A stretch of 64,000 bases of DNA from Mesorhizobium sp. (GTDB taxonomy: Bacteria > Pseudomonadota > Alphaproteobacteria > Rhizobiales > Rhizobiaceae): positions 248,001-312,000 of the forward strand of contig SAQG01000001.1 in NCBI GenBank assembly GCA_004020315.1, in the 5' to 3' direction. Below the pieces are notes generated by a model that did not search any database, had not been told where the DNA came from, and was given only the letters and a program-made list of their open reading frames with translations. Shown piece by piece: positions 7,894 to 17,395 of the stretch. Every line of letters begins with the position of its first letter. Position 1 is the stretch's first letter. The translations under genes were made by a program, and so were the position numbers.

Positions 7894-9500
7894 ATGCAAT
7901 GATCGTTGCGCCGCAGCCGGAGGCGGTCGAGGCGGGCGCGCTGGTGCTCAAACGCGGCGGCAACGCCGTCGATGCGGCGATCGCCTGCGCTTTCATGCAA
8001 GGCGTCGTCGACCCTCAAATGGCCGGCATCGGGGGGTTTGGCTCGATGCAGGTCTATATGCCGCGACGCGGCGTGCACGAGGTGCTTGAATTCTACGCCA
8101 GGGCGCCTCTGAAAGCGTCGCCTGAAATGTGGAGCGACCTCCTGGTCGGCCAGTCACGCGATGGCTTCGCCTTTTTGCTGGAAGGCGGCATCAGCGAGAT
8201 CGGCTATCTCGCCGTCTGCACGCCGGGCAGTATCAAGGGTTATGCCGAGGCGCTGGCGCGATATGGCACTTTCGAATGGGCCGACGTCGTCGCACCCGCC
8301 GCCACGCAGGCGAGGCGAGGCTTCATGGTCCGTCCGCATGTCCACTGGTACTGGTCGCAGGACGGCGTCGATACCGGCGAAGTGCGGACCCTTGACAAGC
8401 TGCGCTTCAGCAACACGGGGCGCGCCATCTATTTTCGCCCGGACGGCACGGTAAAGCTGCCAGGCGACGTCGTCGTCAACACCGATCTCGCTCAAACGCT
8501 CGAGCGCATCGCGGCGGCCGGTCCGGACATTTTCTACAAGGGAGAGATCGCCGAAGAAATCGCTGCCGACATGGCGGCCAACGGTGGCCTTATCGGGAAG
8601 GATGATCTGGCGCGCTACGGGCTCTCTACCGCGCAACCGCTCTGGGGCGAGTATCGCGGCTATGATATCGCGACCAGCCCGCCGCCCGCCAGCGGCATAT
8701 CCATGCTGCAACTGCTCCACATCCTCGAGCATTTTGACGTCGGAGCCATGGAGCATGGCGGTGCCGAGCACATCATCCTGCTGGCCGAGGCGATGAAGCG
8801 CATGACCATCGACAAGGACCGCCACCTCGGCGATCCTGCCTATGTCGACGTGCCGGTCGGGCGGCTGCTGTCCCGCGATTATTGCGGCGGGCTCGCCGCC
8901 GAGATCAAGGCTGGGCTGCGCGCCAGGATCGACCGCGTCGACGACCGGTCGCCGCGCGAGACGACCCATATTTCGGTGGTCGACCGTGAGGGCAATGCCG
9001 TCGCCTTGACCCACACGCTGGGCAGTCCGTCGGGGGCGATCACCGATGGCCTGGGTTTCATGTACAACGGAACAATGAGCCGCTTCGACCCAAGGCCGGG
9101 CAGGGCCGGATCGCTCGCTCCGGGCAAGCGGCGGGCCAGCTCTGCGGCGCCCACCATCGTCTTCAAGGACGACCGGCCCGTGATCGTCATGGGAGCGCCC
9201 GGCGGCAGCTATATCGCGCCGTCCATGGCGCAGGGCCTGATGAACCTCATTGATTTCGACATGAGCATGCCCGAAGCGGTGGCCGCCCCGCGGATCGTGG
9301 CGGTGTCGAACACAATCGACGTCTCCAACCGCATTCCGCGCTATGTCACTGAAGAAATCGAGGGCAGGGGCTACGAGGTGAAGCGCTCCTGGCAAAGTTA
9401 CGCTTTTGCCGCCCTTCACGGCATCCAGATCGAAGACGGCGTTTGCCGCGGCGGCGCCGATCCGCAGCGCGACGGCATGGCGATGGCGGTGCCGGCGTGA
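7890..9500 (+). CDS. gamma-glutamyltransferase family protein, no signal peptide
   Basis: 536 residues of the Ntn-hydrolase gamma-glutamyltransferase/cephalosporin acylase family. Recognisable are GGNAVDAAIACAF near the start, the autoprocessing site TTHISVVDREGNAVALTHT with nucleophile threonine at residue 358, and MGAPGGSYI near the C-terminus. Typical bacterial enzymes are periplasmic with a signal peptide. This one begins directly with the family core (MNAMIVAPQPEAVEAG), so it should be cytoplasmic and act after import. ATG overlaps the previous stop (ATGA). It could cleave gamma-glutamyl peptides or other acyl amides. Confidence 0.9.
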   Translation: MNAMIVAPQPEAVEAGALVLKRGGNAVDAAIACAFMQGVVDPQMAGIGGFGSMQVYMPRRGVHEVLEFYARAPLKASPEMWSDLLVGQSRDGFAFLLEGGISEIGYLAVCTPGSIKGYAEALARYGTFEWADVVAPAATQARRGFMVRPHVHWYWSQDGVDTGEVRTLDKLRFSNTGRAIYFRPDGTVKLPGDVVVNTDLAQTLERIAAAGPDIFYKGEIAEEIAADMAANGGLIGKDDLARYGLSTAQPLWGEYRGYDIATSPPPASGISMLQLLHILEHFDVGAMEHGGAEHIILLAEAMKRMTIDKDRHLGDPAYVDVPVGRLLSRDYCGGLAAEIKAGLRARIDRVDDRSPRETTHISVVDREGNAVALTHTLGSPSGAITDGLGFMYNGTMSRFDPRPGRAGSLAPGKRRASSAAPTIVFKDDRPVIVMGAPGGSYIAPSMAQGLMNLIDFDMSMPEAVAAPRIVAVSNTIDVSNRIPRYVTEEIEGRGYEVKRSWQSYAFAALHGIQIEDGVCRGGADPQRDGMAMAVPA

Positions 9501-9558
9501 TGTGGCGCGCATGGACGACCGGCGAGCCTTTCCGGCAATCAGGCTGGAGAGCGATGCC

Positions 9559-10536
9559 ATGACCGCAGCCGTCGTGCGCCGGCTGCTCCAGGCCGTGATG
9601 GTTATGCTCGCCATGACGGTCATCGTCTTCATCGCGATCAACGTCATCGGCGACCCCGTCGACATTCTGATCTCGCCCGACGCCGATCAGATCGAGCGTG
9701 CGCGCGTCGTCCAGGCACTCGGGCTCGACCTGCCGCTTTGGCAGCAGTATCTCCGCTTCCTGTGGGCGGCGCTCCATGGCGACCTTGGCGAGAGCTACGT
9801 TTACAACGAGCCGGCGATCAGGGTGATCCTGCAGCGACTGCCGGCGACGCTCGAGCTGGCCGTCTCTGCCATTCTCATTGCCATCGTCGTCGGCGTGCCG
9901 CTCGGACTCTATGCCGGGCTGCGGCCGCACGGCATCTTGAGCCGCGTTATCATGACGGTCAGCATCCTCGGCTTTTCGTTGCCGACCTTCTGGGTCGGGC
10001 TGGTGCTGATCATGTTTTTCGGCGTGCAGCTCGGCTGGTTGCCGAGCGGCGGCCGCGGTCAGACCGCCGAACTGTTCGGCGTCCAATGGGCATTCCTGAC
10101 CAAAGACGGTCTTGCCCACCTGATCCTGCCGGCGGTGAACCTCGCCTTGTTCGACGCCTGCCTCATCCTGCGCCTGACGCGCGCCGGCGTTGCCGAAGTC
10201 CTGCCGCTCGATTTCGTCAAGTTTGCGCGGGCCAAGGGTCTCAAGGAGTCGCGCGTTATCGGCGTCCACATCTCGAAGAACATCATGATTCCGGTGGTGA
10301 CCATCATCGGCCTGGAATTCGGCTCGATCGTCGCCTTCTCGGTTGTCACCGAAAGCGTCTTCAGCTGGCCCGGCATGGGCAAGTTGATCATCGACAGCAT
10401 CAACGTGCTCGACCGTCCGATCATCACCGCATACCTGATGGCGATCGTCGCCTTCTTCGTCATCATCAATCTCGTCGTCGACCTGACCTATACGGCACTC
10501 GACCCGCGGGTGCGGCTCCAGGGCGAGGGACCGTGA
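9559..10536 (+). CDS. peptide ABC transporter permease, DppB type
   Basis: 325 residues from ATG 9559, which has GGAGA about 8 bases upstream; earlier ATGs in frame (9406, 9511) give an implausible basic extension overlapping the previous gene. There are six predicted membrane helices with the N-terminal helix typical of DppB (RRLLQAVMVMLAMTVIVFIA), the domain with LGLDLPLWQQYLRFL, and the EAA loop near LDFVKFARAKGLKESRVIG that contacts the ATPase. It is part of the inner-membrane channel with the next gene. Confidence 0.93.
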   Translation: MTAAVVRRLLQAVMVMLAMTVIVFIAINVIGDPVDILISPDADQIERARVVQALGLDLPLWQQYLRFLWAALHGDLGESYVYNEPAIRVILQRLPATLELAVSAILIAIVVGVPLGLYAGLRPHGILSRVIMTVSILGFSLPTFWVGLVLIMFFGVQLGWLPSGGRGQTAELFGVQWAFLTKDGLAHLILPAVNLALFDACLILRLTRAGVAEVLPLDFVKFARAKGLKESRVIGVHISKNIMIPVVTIIGLEFGSIVAFSVVTESVFSWPGMGKLIIDSINVLDRPIITAYLMAIVAFFVIINLVVDLTYTALDPRVRLQGEGP

Positions 10537-10537
10537 G

Positions 10538-11461
10538 ATGAGCGTCGACACCTTGCCGCCGCCGATGCCGGTCGAAGCCGAGAAAGGTGAGGAGGCGCCG
10601 TTTCGACTGCTTGTGCGGGCATTCTTCCGCTCGCCCGCCGCCGTTGCCGGCTTCGTGCTGCTGGCCGCGATCATCGGGCTGGCCCTGCTCGCGCCGCTTA
10701 TAACGCCGCAAAATCCCTACGACCTCAATCAGCTCGACATCATGGACAGCCGCCTGCCGCCCGGCTCGCAATCGATGACGGGCATGACGTTCTGGCTCGG
10801 CACCGACGACCAGGGCCGCGACATGCTTTCCGGCATTATCTACGGCCTGCGCATATCGCTCGGCGTCGGCGTCAGCTCGGCGCTTTTCGCCGCACTGTTC
10901 GGCGCCTCGCTAGGCCTGCTCGCCGCCTATGTCGGCGGTCGGACCGAGACGGCGATCATGCGAATCGTCGATCTGCAGCTCTCCTTCCCCTCCATTCTGG
11001 TCGCGCTGATGATCCTCGCCTTTCTCGGCAAGGGAATCCTCAACGTTGTACTCGCCCTGGTTATCGTCGAATGGGCGACCTACGCGCGTGCCGCGCGCGG
11101 CACCGCGCTGGTGGAGCGGCGCAAGGAATACATGGAAGCAGCAGAGTCGCTCGCCATTCCGCGATGGCGCATCCTGTTCGTCCATCTTCTGCCCAACTGC
11201 CTGCCGCCGCTGATCGTGATCGCGACGGTGCAGGTGGCGCGCGCCATCTCGCTGGAGGCGACCTTGTCCTTCCTTGGCCTGGGTGTGCCGATCACCGAGC
11301 CCAGTCTCGGCCTGCTGGTCGCCAACGGCTACCAATACATGCTCTCCGGCATGACGTGGATCAGCTTCTATCCGGGCGTGGCGCTCCTGATTACCGTCGT
11401 TGCGATCAACCTCGTCGGCGATCGGCTGCGCGACGTGCTCAACCCGCGGGGGCGCGAATGA
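10538..11461 (+). CDS. peptide ABC transporter permease, DppC type
   Basis: 307 residues beginning one base after the DppB stop. It has the DppC-type N-terminal helix (AVAGFVLLAAIIGLALLAPL), the short periplasmic segment with FWLGTDDQGRDMLSGIIYG, four further helices and the EAA loop (EYMEAAESLAIPRWRILFVH). It pairs with DppB to form the channel. The stop overlaps the next start (ATGA). Confidence 0.94.
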   Translation: MSVDTLPPPMPVEAEKGEEAPFRLLVRAFFRSPAAVAGFVLLAAIIGLALLAPLITPQNPYDLNQLDIMDSRLPPGSQSMTGMTFWLGTDDQGRDMLSGIIYGLRISLGVGVSSALFAALFGASLGLLAAYVGGRTETAIMRIVDLQLSFPSILVALMILAFLGKGILNVVLALVIVEWATYARAARGTALVERRKEYMEAAESLAIPRWRILFVHLLPNCLPPLIVIATVQVARAISLEATLSFLGLGVPITEPSLGLLVANGYQYMLSGMTWISFYPGVALLITVVAINLVGDRLRDVLNPRGRE

Positions 11462-12420
11462 ACGCCACCGTGCTCGAAGTCCGCGATCTCAGGACCCATT
11501 TCGGACAAGCAAAAGCCGTCGACGGCGTCTCGTTCAGCGTCGCGCGCGGCGAGGTTCTTGGTCTTGTTGGCGAAAGCGGGTCCGGCAAGTCGGTCACCGG
11601 TTTTTCCATCATCGGCTTGGTCGATCCGCCCGGGACGATCGTCGGCGGCCAGATCGTCTTCGACGGCCGCGACATCACCAGCTCCAGCCGCGAGGAAATG
11701 CGAGCGCTGCGCGGGCGCCGCATGGCCATGATCTTCCAGGATCCGATGATGACGCTGAACCCGGTCCTGCGCATCGATACGCAGATGATCGAGGCGGTGC
11801 AGGCACATGAAAATGTCTCGCGAGCGGACGCCAGGGCGCGGGCGCGCGACGCGCTCGGAATGGTCGGAATCCCGAGCCCGGACGAGCGGCTGCAAGCCTA
11901 TCCGCATCAGTTTTCCGGCGGCATGCGCCAGCGCGTCGTTATCGCTATTGCGCTGCTGCACCGGCCGGACTTCATCATTGCCGATGAGCCGACCACCGCG
12001 CTCGATGTGACGATCCAGGCGCAGATCCTCGCCGAGATGCAAAAACTCGTGGCGCAGAACAACACGTCGCTGATCTGGATCACGCATGATCTCGCCGTCG
12101 TCTCGCGGCTCGCCGATCGGATCGCCGTGATGTATGCGGGCCGCATCGTCGAATCCGGCCCGGTGTCGGACGTTCTCGCCCGTCCACTGCACCCTTATAC
12201 CGCCGGTCTGATCGACTCCGTTCCCAGCCGCAACCAGCGCGGCGAACGGCTTCGGCAGATTCCAGGAATGGCGCCCAGTGTTGCGCGGCTGCCGACCGGA
12301 TGCGCTTTCGCCCCGCGCTGCGCGCGCGCCGATGCGATGTGTACCCAGGCGGTGCCGCTGTTCCCTGCTGGCCCGCGCGAGCACCGCTGCGTCCATCCCT
12401 TGCCGGAGCTCCGCGTATGA
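11458..12420 (+). CDS. peptide ABC transporter ATPase, DppD type
   Basis: 320 residues from ATG 11458, which overlaps the DppC stop. Walker A is GESGSGKS (residues 38-45), the ABC signature is [10 protein letters not shown] and Walker B is [12 protein letters not shown]. The C-terminal oligopeptide/dipeptide extension is present with its cysteine-rich part ([16 protein letters not shown]). It supplies energy with the DppF-type subunit encoded next. Its stop overlaps the next ATG. Confidence 0.95.
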   Translation: MNATVLEVRDLRTHFGQAKAVDGVSFSVARGEVLGLVGESGSGKSVTGFSIIGLVDPPGTIVGGQIVFDGRDITSSSREEMRALRGRRMAMIFQDPMMTLNPVLRIDTQMIEAVQAHENVSRADARARARDALGMVGIPSPDERLQAYPHQFSGGMRQRVVIAIALLHRPDFIIADEPTTALDVTIQAQILAEMQKLVAQNNTSLIWITHDLAVVSRLADRIAVMYAGRIVESGPVSDVLARPLHPYTAGLIDSVPSRNQRGERLRQIPGMAPSVARLPTGCAFAPRCARADAMCTQAVPLFPAGPREHRCVHPLPELRV

Positions 12421-13472
12421 TCTCCTCCACTCCGGTTACGGCAAACATTCAAAGCTCCTTACCGGGTGCTGGCGGGATGGCGCCGCTGATCGAGCTGAAC
12501 GAAATTTCTCACAGCTTCGGCACGCGGCCGGATCTCGCTGCCCGTTTGGCGATCTCGCTCAAACTCGCCAACCCGGCAGCAAGGGTGCAGGCGGTGGACG
12601 GCGTCAGCCTCGCCGTTCGCAGGGGCGAGGTTCTGGGCCTCGTTGGCGAGTCGGGATGCGGCAAGTCCACACTGGGGCGGATCGTCGCCGGCATCGTGTC
12701 GCCTACCAAGGGATCGGTATCGTGGCGGGGCAAGGATATGAAGGCGCTCCCGCCGTCCGAGCGGCGTGAAGCCAAGCTGCGCGTGCAGATGATATTCCAG
12801 AACCCCTATGCCTCGCTCAATCCGCGCCGCAAAGCGGCCGATATCGTCGGCGAGGCGCCGCGCGTTCACGGGCTGGTCGACGGCGATCTCGGCAGCTTTG
12901 TGGATGAACAGTTCCGACGTGCCGGCCTCGATCCGGCGCTGAAGCACCGCTTTCCGCATCAGTTCAGCGGCGGTCAGCGCCAGCGGATCGGCATTGCGCG
13001 CGCGCTGGCCGTGCAACCGGAATTTCTCGTCTGCGATGAGGCCGTTGCCGCCCTGGACGTCTCCATCCAAGCGCAAATCCTCAATCTCTTCATGGACCTG
13101 CGCGAGAGGCTGAACCTCACCTACCTGTTCATCAGCCATGATCTCGGGGTGGTCGAGCACATCTCCGATCGCGTGGCGATCATGTATCTCGGCCGCATCG
13201 TCGAAGAGGCTCCGGCCGAGGAGATATTTGCACGGGCCAACCATCCCTACACGCAGGCGCTTCTCGCCGAGGTGCCGCGGATCGAAACCACCAAACGCAG
13301 CTTTGCCGCGATCAAGGGTGAATTGCCGAGCCCGCTCTCGCCGCCGAGCGGATGTCATTTCCACCCGCGCTGTCCGCACGCGATGCCTCGCTGCCGCACC
13401 GAAGCGCCCCGACTGAAGGTGGTTGCTGCCGGACACAAGAGCGCATGCCATCTCAACGACGCTAACGTCTGA
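12417..13472 (+). CDS. peptide ABC transporter ATPase, DppF type
   Basis: 351 residues from ATG 12417 (ATGA overlap with the preceding gene). Walker A is GESGCGKST (78-86), the signature is FSGGQRQRIGIARAL, Walker B is FLVCDEAVAALDV, and the C-terminal motif GELPSPLSPPSGCHFHPRCP is intact. Its start is 20-30 residues longer than usual before the nucleotide-binding domain. It completes the peptide importer. A separate relic of another DppF C-terminus lies at 15981-16199. Confidence 0.94.
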   Translation: MISSTPVTANIQSSLPGAGGMAPLIELNEISHSFGTRPDLAARLAISLKLANPAARVQAVDGVSLAVRRGEVLGLVGESGCGKSTLGRIVAGIVSPTKGSVSWRGKDMKALPPSERREAKLRVQMIFQNPYASLNPRRKAADIVGEAPRVHGLVDGDLGSFVDEQFRRAGLDPALKHRFPHQFSGGQRQRIGIARALAVQPEFLVCDEAVAALDVSIQAQILNLFMDLRERLNLTYLFISHDLGVVEHISDRVAIMYLGRIVEEAPAEEIFARANHPYTQALLAEVPRIETTKRSFAAIKGELPSPLSPPSGCHFHPRCPHAMPRCRTEAPRLKVVAAGHKSACHLNDANV

Positions 13473-13491
13473 AGCTTTGGAATTTTTAGAG

Positions 13492-15369
13492 ATGACCGAC
13501 CTCCAGGCGTTCCAGTCCGTGACCGATGACATGGTCCTCTGCCGCGACGCCATGGTGACGATGCGCGATGGGGTAAGACTGGCGACCGACATCTACCGAC
13601 CGGCAACGGGAGGCCGCGCGCTGGACCGGCCAGCTCCCGTGATCGTTGAGCGGACGCCTTACGGCAAGGCGATGGCGTCGCGCGCTGAGCTCGAAGTCAG
13701 CATGACCGAACCGATGGATCGCGCGACAGTCGCCGAGCATTTCGTGCGTCATGGTTACATCGTCGTCTACCAGGATTGCCGCGGCCGCTACGGCTCGGAA
13801 GGAGAGTTCGTCAAATATCTCTCCGAAGGTCCGGACGGCTACGACACGCTTGCGTGGATCGCGGCCCAGCCCTGGTGCAACGGCCGGATCGGCACCATGG
13901 GCCTTTCCTATGCCGCGCATACCCAAATGGCGGCGGCGTGCCTCGCGCCGCCCGCTCTTGCAACCATGATCCTCGATTCCGGCGGGTTCTCTAACGCCTT
14001 CACCTGCGGCATCCGCCAAGGCGGCGCGTTCGAGCTCAAACAGGCGACCTGGGCCTATCGGGAAGCCCGCGAGAGCGCCGTTGCCGCCGGCGACGAGTTG
14101 GCCCGAAAGGCGCTCGAGGCTGAGAACCTGCATCGCTGGTTCGGCAAAATGCCCTGGTCGGAGGGCCGCTCCCCGCTCCGCTGGGCTCCGGACTACGAGG
14201 CGTATCTGCTGGAGCAGTGGCGGCAGGAGACCTTCGACGAGTTCTGGAAGCAGGTCGGCATTCATGCAGCGGGCTTCTACGACGCCATCCCTGACATTCC
14301 GATCGCTCTGATGTCGAGCTGGTTCGACGTCTATGTCCCGACGACGTTCGAGAATCTGGCCGGCCTTGCCAGCAATGGCAAACGGCCGCTCGCCTTGATC
14401 ATGGGTCCGGGTTTGCACGGCGATCGCAATCTGACCTTTGCCGGCGACATCGACTTCGGACCGAACGCCCCGCTCGGCGGCAATGTGGCGGCAAGCTGGC
14501 TGGAGTTCCGTCGTCGTTGGTTCGATCGCTGGCTGAAGGGTGGGCCGCAGGACAATCCCGATGACGAGCCGATCCGTCTTTTTGTCATGGGCGGGGGAAA
14601 GGGCACGAAAAATGACACGGGCCGTCTCGACCACGGCGGGCGCTGGATCAGAGCCAAGCGGTGGCCGCTGCCCGGCGTTACGGAGCAAAGCTATTACCTG
14701 CACCCCAACGGCAGGCTGTCGGAAGCCTTTCCTGCGGCCGACGCCGTCGCGCTGAGCTATGATTTCGATCCCGCCGATCCGGTCCCGACCATAGGCGGTG
14801 CGCTGACCAGCGGTCAGCCGATCTTCGCCGGCGGCGGCTTCGACCAGAGAGAGGACGAGCGGTTCTTCGGCTGCCGAAATTTCGGCTTGCCGCTTTCCGC
14901 CCGTCTCGATGTCCTTTCATTCGAGACCGAGCCGCTTGCCGACGATCTGACCGTGCTCGGACGGGTAGCGGTTGAGCTCTGGGCGGCGACCGATGCGCCC
15001 GACACCGACTTCACCGCGAAACTGATCGACGTATATCCGCCGAGTGCCGACTATCCGACGGGCTTTGCCCTGAACCTGGCCGACGGGATTTTTCGCTGCC
15101 GTTTCCGGCATTCATTCGAAAGAGCGGAACTCGTGAAACCTGGCGAGATCATGCGGCTTCGCATCGAGCTGTTTGCGACCGCCAATCTGTTCCGTGCCGG
15201 CCACCGGCTGCGGCTGGACATCTCTTCGAGCAATTTTCCGAAGTTCGATGTCAATCCGAATACCGGTGCGCCAGCGGGCCTCGGCCGTAGCCGGCAGGTG
15301 GCGCGCAACACGGTTTTTCTCGATGGGACACGGCCATCGCGGCTGATCGTGGAGAGATTAGGACGGTAG
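13492..15369 (+). CDS. CocE/NonD family hydrolase (X-Pro dipeptidyl-peptidase S15 fold)
   Basis: 625 residues from ATG 13492. The N-terminal alpha/beta hydrolase domain starts with VTMRDGVRLATDIYRPATGG and carries the nucleophile elbow GTMGLSYAAHTQMAAA. The C-terminal jelly-roll domain (from about residue 430) ends with AGHRLRLDISSSNFPKFDVN, typical of the family. Members include alpha-amino-acid ester hydrolases, cocaine esterase and cephalosporin acylases. There is no signal peptide. As the last gene of the importer operon it probably hydrolyses the acyl or ester bond of an imported peptide-like compound. A 19-base gap separates it from dppF. Confidence 0.9.
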   Translation: MTDLQAFQSVTDDMVLCRDAMVTMRDGVRLATDIYRPATGGRALDRPAPVIVERTPYGKAMASRAELEVSMTEPMDRATVAEHFVRHGYIVVYQDCRGRYGSEGEFVKYLSEGPDGYDTLAWIAAQPWCNGRIGTMGLSYAAHTQMAAACLAPPALATMILDSGGFSNAFTCGIRQGGAFELKQATWAYREARESAVAAGDELARKALEAENLHRWFGKMPWSEGRSPLRWAPDYEAYLLEQWRQETFDEFWKQVGIHAAGFYDAIPDIPIALMSSWFDVYVPTTFENLAGLASNGKRPLALIMGPGLHGDRNLTFAGDIDFGPNAPLGGNVAASWLEFRRRWFDRWLKGGPQDNPDDEPIRLFVMGGGKGTKNDTGRLDHGGRWIRAKRWPLPGVTEQSYYLHPNGRLSEAFPAADAVALSYDFDPADPVPTIGGALTSGQPIFAGGGFDQREDERFFGCRNFGLPLSARLDVLSFETEPLADDLTVLGRVAVELWAATDAPDTDFTAKLIDVYPPSADYPTGFALNLADGIFRCRFRHSFERAELVKPGEIMRLRIELFATANLFRAGHRLRLDISSSNFPKFDVNPNTGAPAGLGRSRQVARNTVFLDGTRPSRLIVERLGR

Positions 15370-15534
15370 TCGATCGAATCCGCATTGTAGACTTGCGGCC
15401 GGAACACTGCCCATTCGGGACGCCTCAAAAGATATGGTGTAGCCGACCTTCGGCGCAGTGTTGTGCTCCGTCGCGCAACGCGATTGGCTAAGCCCTGCAC
15501 GATCAGCTTGCGCAAAGATAGGCTGCTGTGGACC
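15370..15534. other. non-coding stretch after the peptide operon
   Basis: No gene or family fragment was recognised between the CocE-family stop and the start of the decayed region. I see no clear hairpin with a T-run that would mark the operon's end. Confidence 0.35.
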
Positions 15535-15980
15535 TCAATCGTATTTGGCCACAAAGCGTCCGACGGCGGCGAGGCAGTCGTCCTTCTCCTCGACATGCGG
15601 CATATGGCTTGAATTCGGGAAGACCATGCCTTCGACGTCGGGAATATGATCGAGAAAGGGTTGGACGCAGGCTTCGGTCGCTTCGTCGTAAAATCTGCGG
15701 AACGCCAGGGTCGGCGCCTCGATCAGATGCAGCCGGTCGATAATTACCAGTTCCGCATGGTGCCGATGACGTGGAATTCATTGGGGCCATTCATGTGTGA
15801 TAAACCGTCGGATCCGCGTCGATGGCCGCGAATGTCCGGGCTACTTCCGGCGGCGTCGGAAGGACACGGCAGACATGGCGGTCATAGAAGGCTTTGGTTG
15901 CCGCAACATACTCCGGGTGATCGGTGGTCCCGGCTGCCTCGTGCCGGTCGAGCGCACTTTGCACATCGGCCGGCAGCTCG
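15535..15980 (-). pseudogene. relic of proline iminopeptidase (alpha/beta hydrolase) C-terminus
   Basis: Reading the minus strand and stitching frames gives [18 protein letters not shown], then [17 protein letters not shown], then [20 protein letters not shown], a shift, [16 protein letters not shown], another shift, DRLHLIEAPTLAFRRFYDEA and VFPNSSHMPHVEEKDDC, ending at TGA (complement of 15535-15537). This is the C-terminal half of a proline iminopeptidase, including the histidine of the catalytic triad in SSHMPHVEE. At least two frameshifts (near 15800 and 15755) and loss of the N-terminal half make it dead. It abuts a dppF relic on the other strand. Confidence 0.82.
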
Positions 15981-16199
15981 GCACTCCGTTCCGCGGTGCC
16001 GATACCCGGCGTCGATCGCGCGCGACGCGAGCGGCTCGTCCTGAAGGGTGACTTGCCGAGCCCGATGAACCCACCCTCCGGGTGCCGGTTTCACACCCGC
16101 TGCCCGGCTGCTACTTCCACGTGCCGCAACGAGCGTCCGCTTCTGCAGAGCACAGGAGACGGTCGCCTGGTTGCTGGCCATCATCCCGGCGGCGGATAA
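15981..16199 (+). pseudogene. relic of a dipeptide ABC ATPase (DppF-type) C-terminus
   Basis: The forward frame encodes [20 protein letters not shown], then [20 protein letters not shown] and a short tail, ending TAA at 16197-16199. This is the C-terminal extension of a DppF/OppF ATPase with its cysteine-rich motif. It differs clearly from the C-terminus of the intact dppF upstream (PPSGCHFHPRCP), so it comes from a second, lost peptide importer, not from a local duplication. The nucleotide-binding domain is gone. Confidence 0.85.
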
Positions 16200-16417
16200 G
16201 GCGCGGATTCTCGTTCGGGTGACAGGTGGAGGCTGGGATTCCCAAAGAGTGCGACGGTGCCTGTGTTTGAGGAAGATAAATTGTCCCTCAACGCAATCGA
16301 GTGGGAGTGCGTATCCGCAAGTACGCTATGGCGCGACGGTAACCCATAGATTTAGAATAAATCCGGGAGAAAGGCGGGCGAAACGAGCAATGGCTCGATG
16401 AGAGAAGGAGGCCTGCG
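16200..16417. other. non-coding stretch before the epoxide-hydrolase-like gene
   Basis: No gene was recognised. The stretch becomes more AT-rich around 16330-16370 (TAGATTTAGAATAAAT), where a promoter for the following gene could lie, and ends with a strong ribosome-binding site (GAAGGAGG) before ATG 16418. Confidence 0.35.
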
Positions 16418-17395
16418 ATGATCCGGCACTATCTTCGTGTCATGGACGGAAGTCGTCTCGCGGTGGATGTCGGAGGGGATCCCTCCAGTCCCGCCCTATT
16501 GCTGCTGCACGGCTTTCCCAGCTCAGCGCGCACGTTCCGGCGTCTGGCCCCGATGCTCCTCGACGACTTGTTTGTCATCGCTCCCGATCTTCCAGGGTTC
16601 GGGCAATCCGATGTCCTCGCCTCGACGTCCTTCGAAGCAATGGGGAAGGCAATCCTCGAAGTCCTCGACCACTTCTCCGTCGGTCCTCGCTTCATCTACC
16701 TTCACGATTTCGGCGCGCCAGTCGGCTTTCATGTCGCGATGCATGCGCCCGCGCTGGTGACGGGTCTGATCATCCAGAATGCCAACGCTCATACCAGTGG
16801 GTTCGGCCGCCAATGGGCAGACACCATCGCCTATTGGTCGAACCCCACCGCAGAGAATGAGGCCGCCGCCACCGCTCATCTGACCTGGGAAGGGACGCGG
16901 TATCAGTATGTCGGGGGCCTGCCCGACGATATCGCAAAGTCCATCGCTGCCGAAAACTGGGATGAGGACTGGCGCGTGATGAGCCTGCCGGGACGGCTCG
17001 AGGCACAACGTGCCCTCGTGGCGGACTATGGAAGCTATGTGCGCCGCTTCGCAGAAATCCAGGGCTATCTGCAAACTTACCAGCCGCCTGCACTGATGGT
17101 GTGGGGTCGCCATGACCCCTTCTTCGAACTCGCCGAAACCATGAGTTGGATCGAGGCGCTTCCCCGTATGGACGCCCATATCCTCGACGCCGGTCATCTC
17201 CTGCTCGAAACCCGCGCGGAAGCGGCAGCTCACCTGATCCTTGATTCATCAACAGAGAAAAGGGCCGGTACAGATAGCGGGCGGGCGTCCCGTCCGCTTA
17301 AGCGGGCGCGGCGGTGCCGAGAGCCACCGCCAGGACATCAGCAAGGCGACGGCCGGCGCTGCCGTCCTCGTCAAGGCGCGGATTGTAGATGGTGA
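16418..17395 (+). CDS. epoxide-hydrolase-like alpha/beta hydrolase, 3' end probably frameshifted
   Basis: 325 residues as read. The family core is complete: oxyanion motif HGFPS (31-35), nucleophile aspartate D97 in LHDFGAP (the HDWG-type elbow of epoxide hydrolases and haloalkane dehalogenases), an acid in [10 protein letters not shown] and the histidine in AGHLLLE. After about residue 277 the protein runs 46 residues into low-complexity basic sequence antisense to the arginase gene. Restoring one T near 17252 gives [11 protein letters not shown] and a stop at 17276-17278, the expected end. A recent one-base loss is therefore likely. The enzyme may still fold. Confidence 0.8.
   Translation: MIRHYLRVMDGSRLAVDVGGDPSSPALLLLHGFPSSARTFRRLAPMLLDDLFVIAPDLPGFGQSDVLASTSFEAMGKAILEVLDHFSVGPRFIYLHDFGAPVGFHVAMHAPALVTGLIIQNANAHTSGFGRQWADTIAYWSNPTAENEAAATAHLTWEGTRYQYVGGLPDDIAKSIAAENWDEDWRVMSLPGRLEAQRALVADYGSYVRRFAEIQGYLQTYQPPALMVWGRHDPFFELAETMSWIEALPRMDAHILDAGHLLLETRAEAAAHLILDSSTEKRAGTDSGRASRPLKRARRCREPPPGHQQGDGRRCRPRQGADCRW

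Noticed and set aside
8154..9665. 503-codon minus-strand open frame over the gamma-glutamyltransferase gene
   Set aside because: Third-position GC bias leaves the antisense frame open. The forward frame carries the TTH processing site and other family motifs.
9346..10674. 442-codon minus-strand frame over the DppB-type permease
   Set aside because: Highly charged, repetitive DDEGDDR-type composition is the typical mirror of membrane-protein codons.
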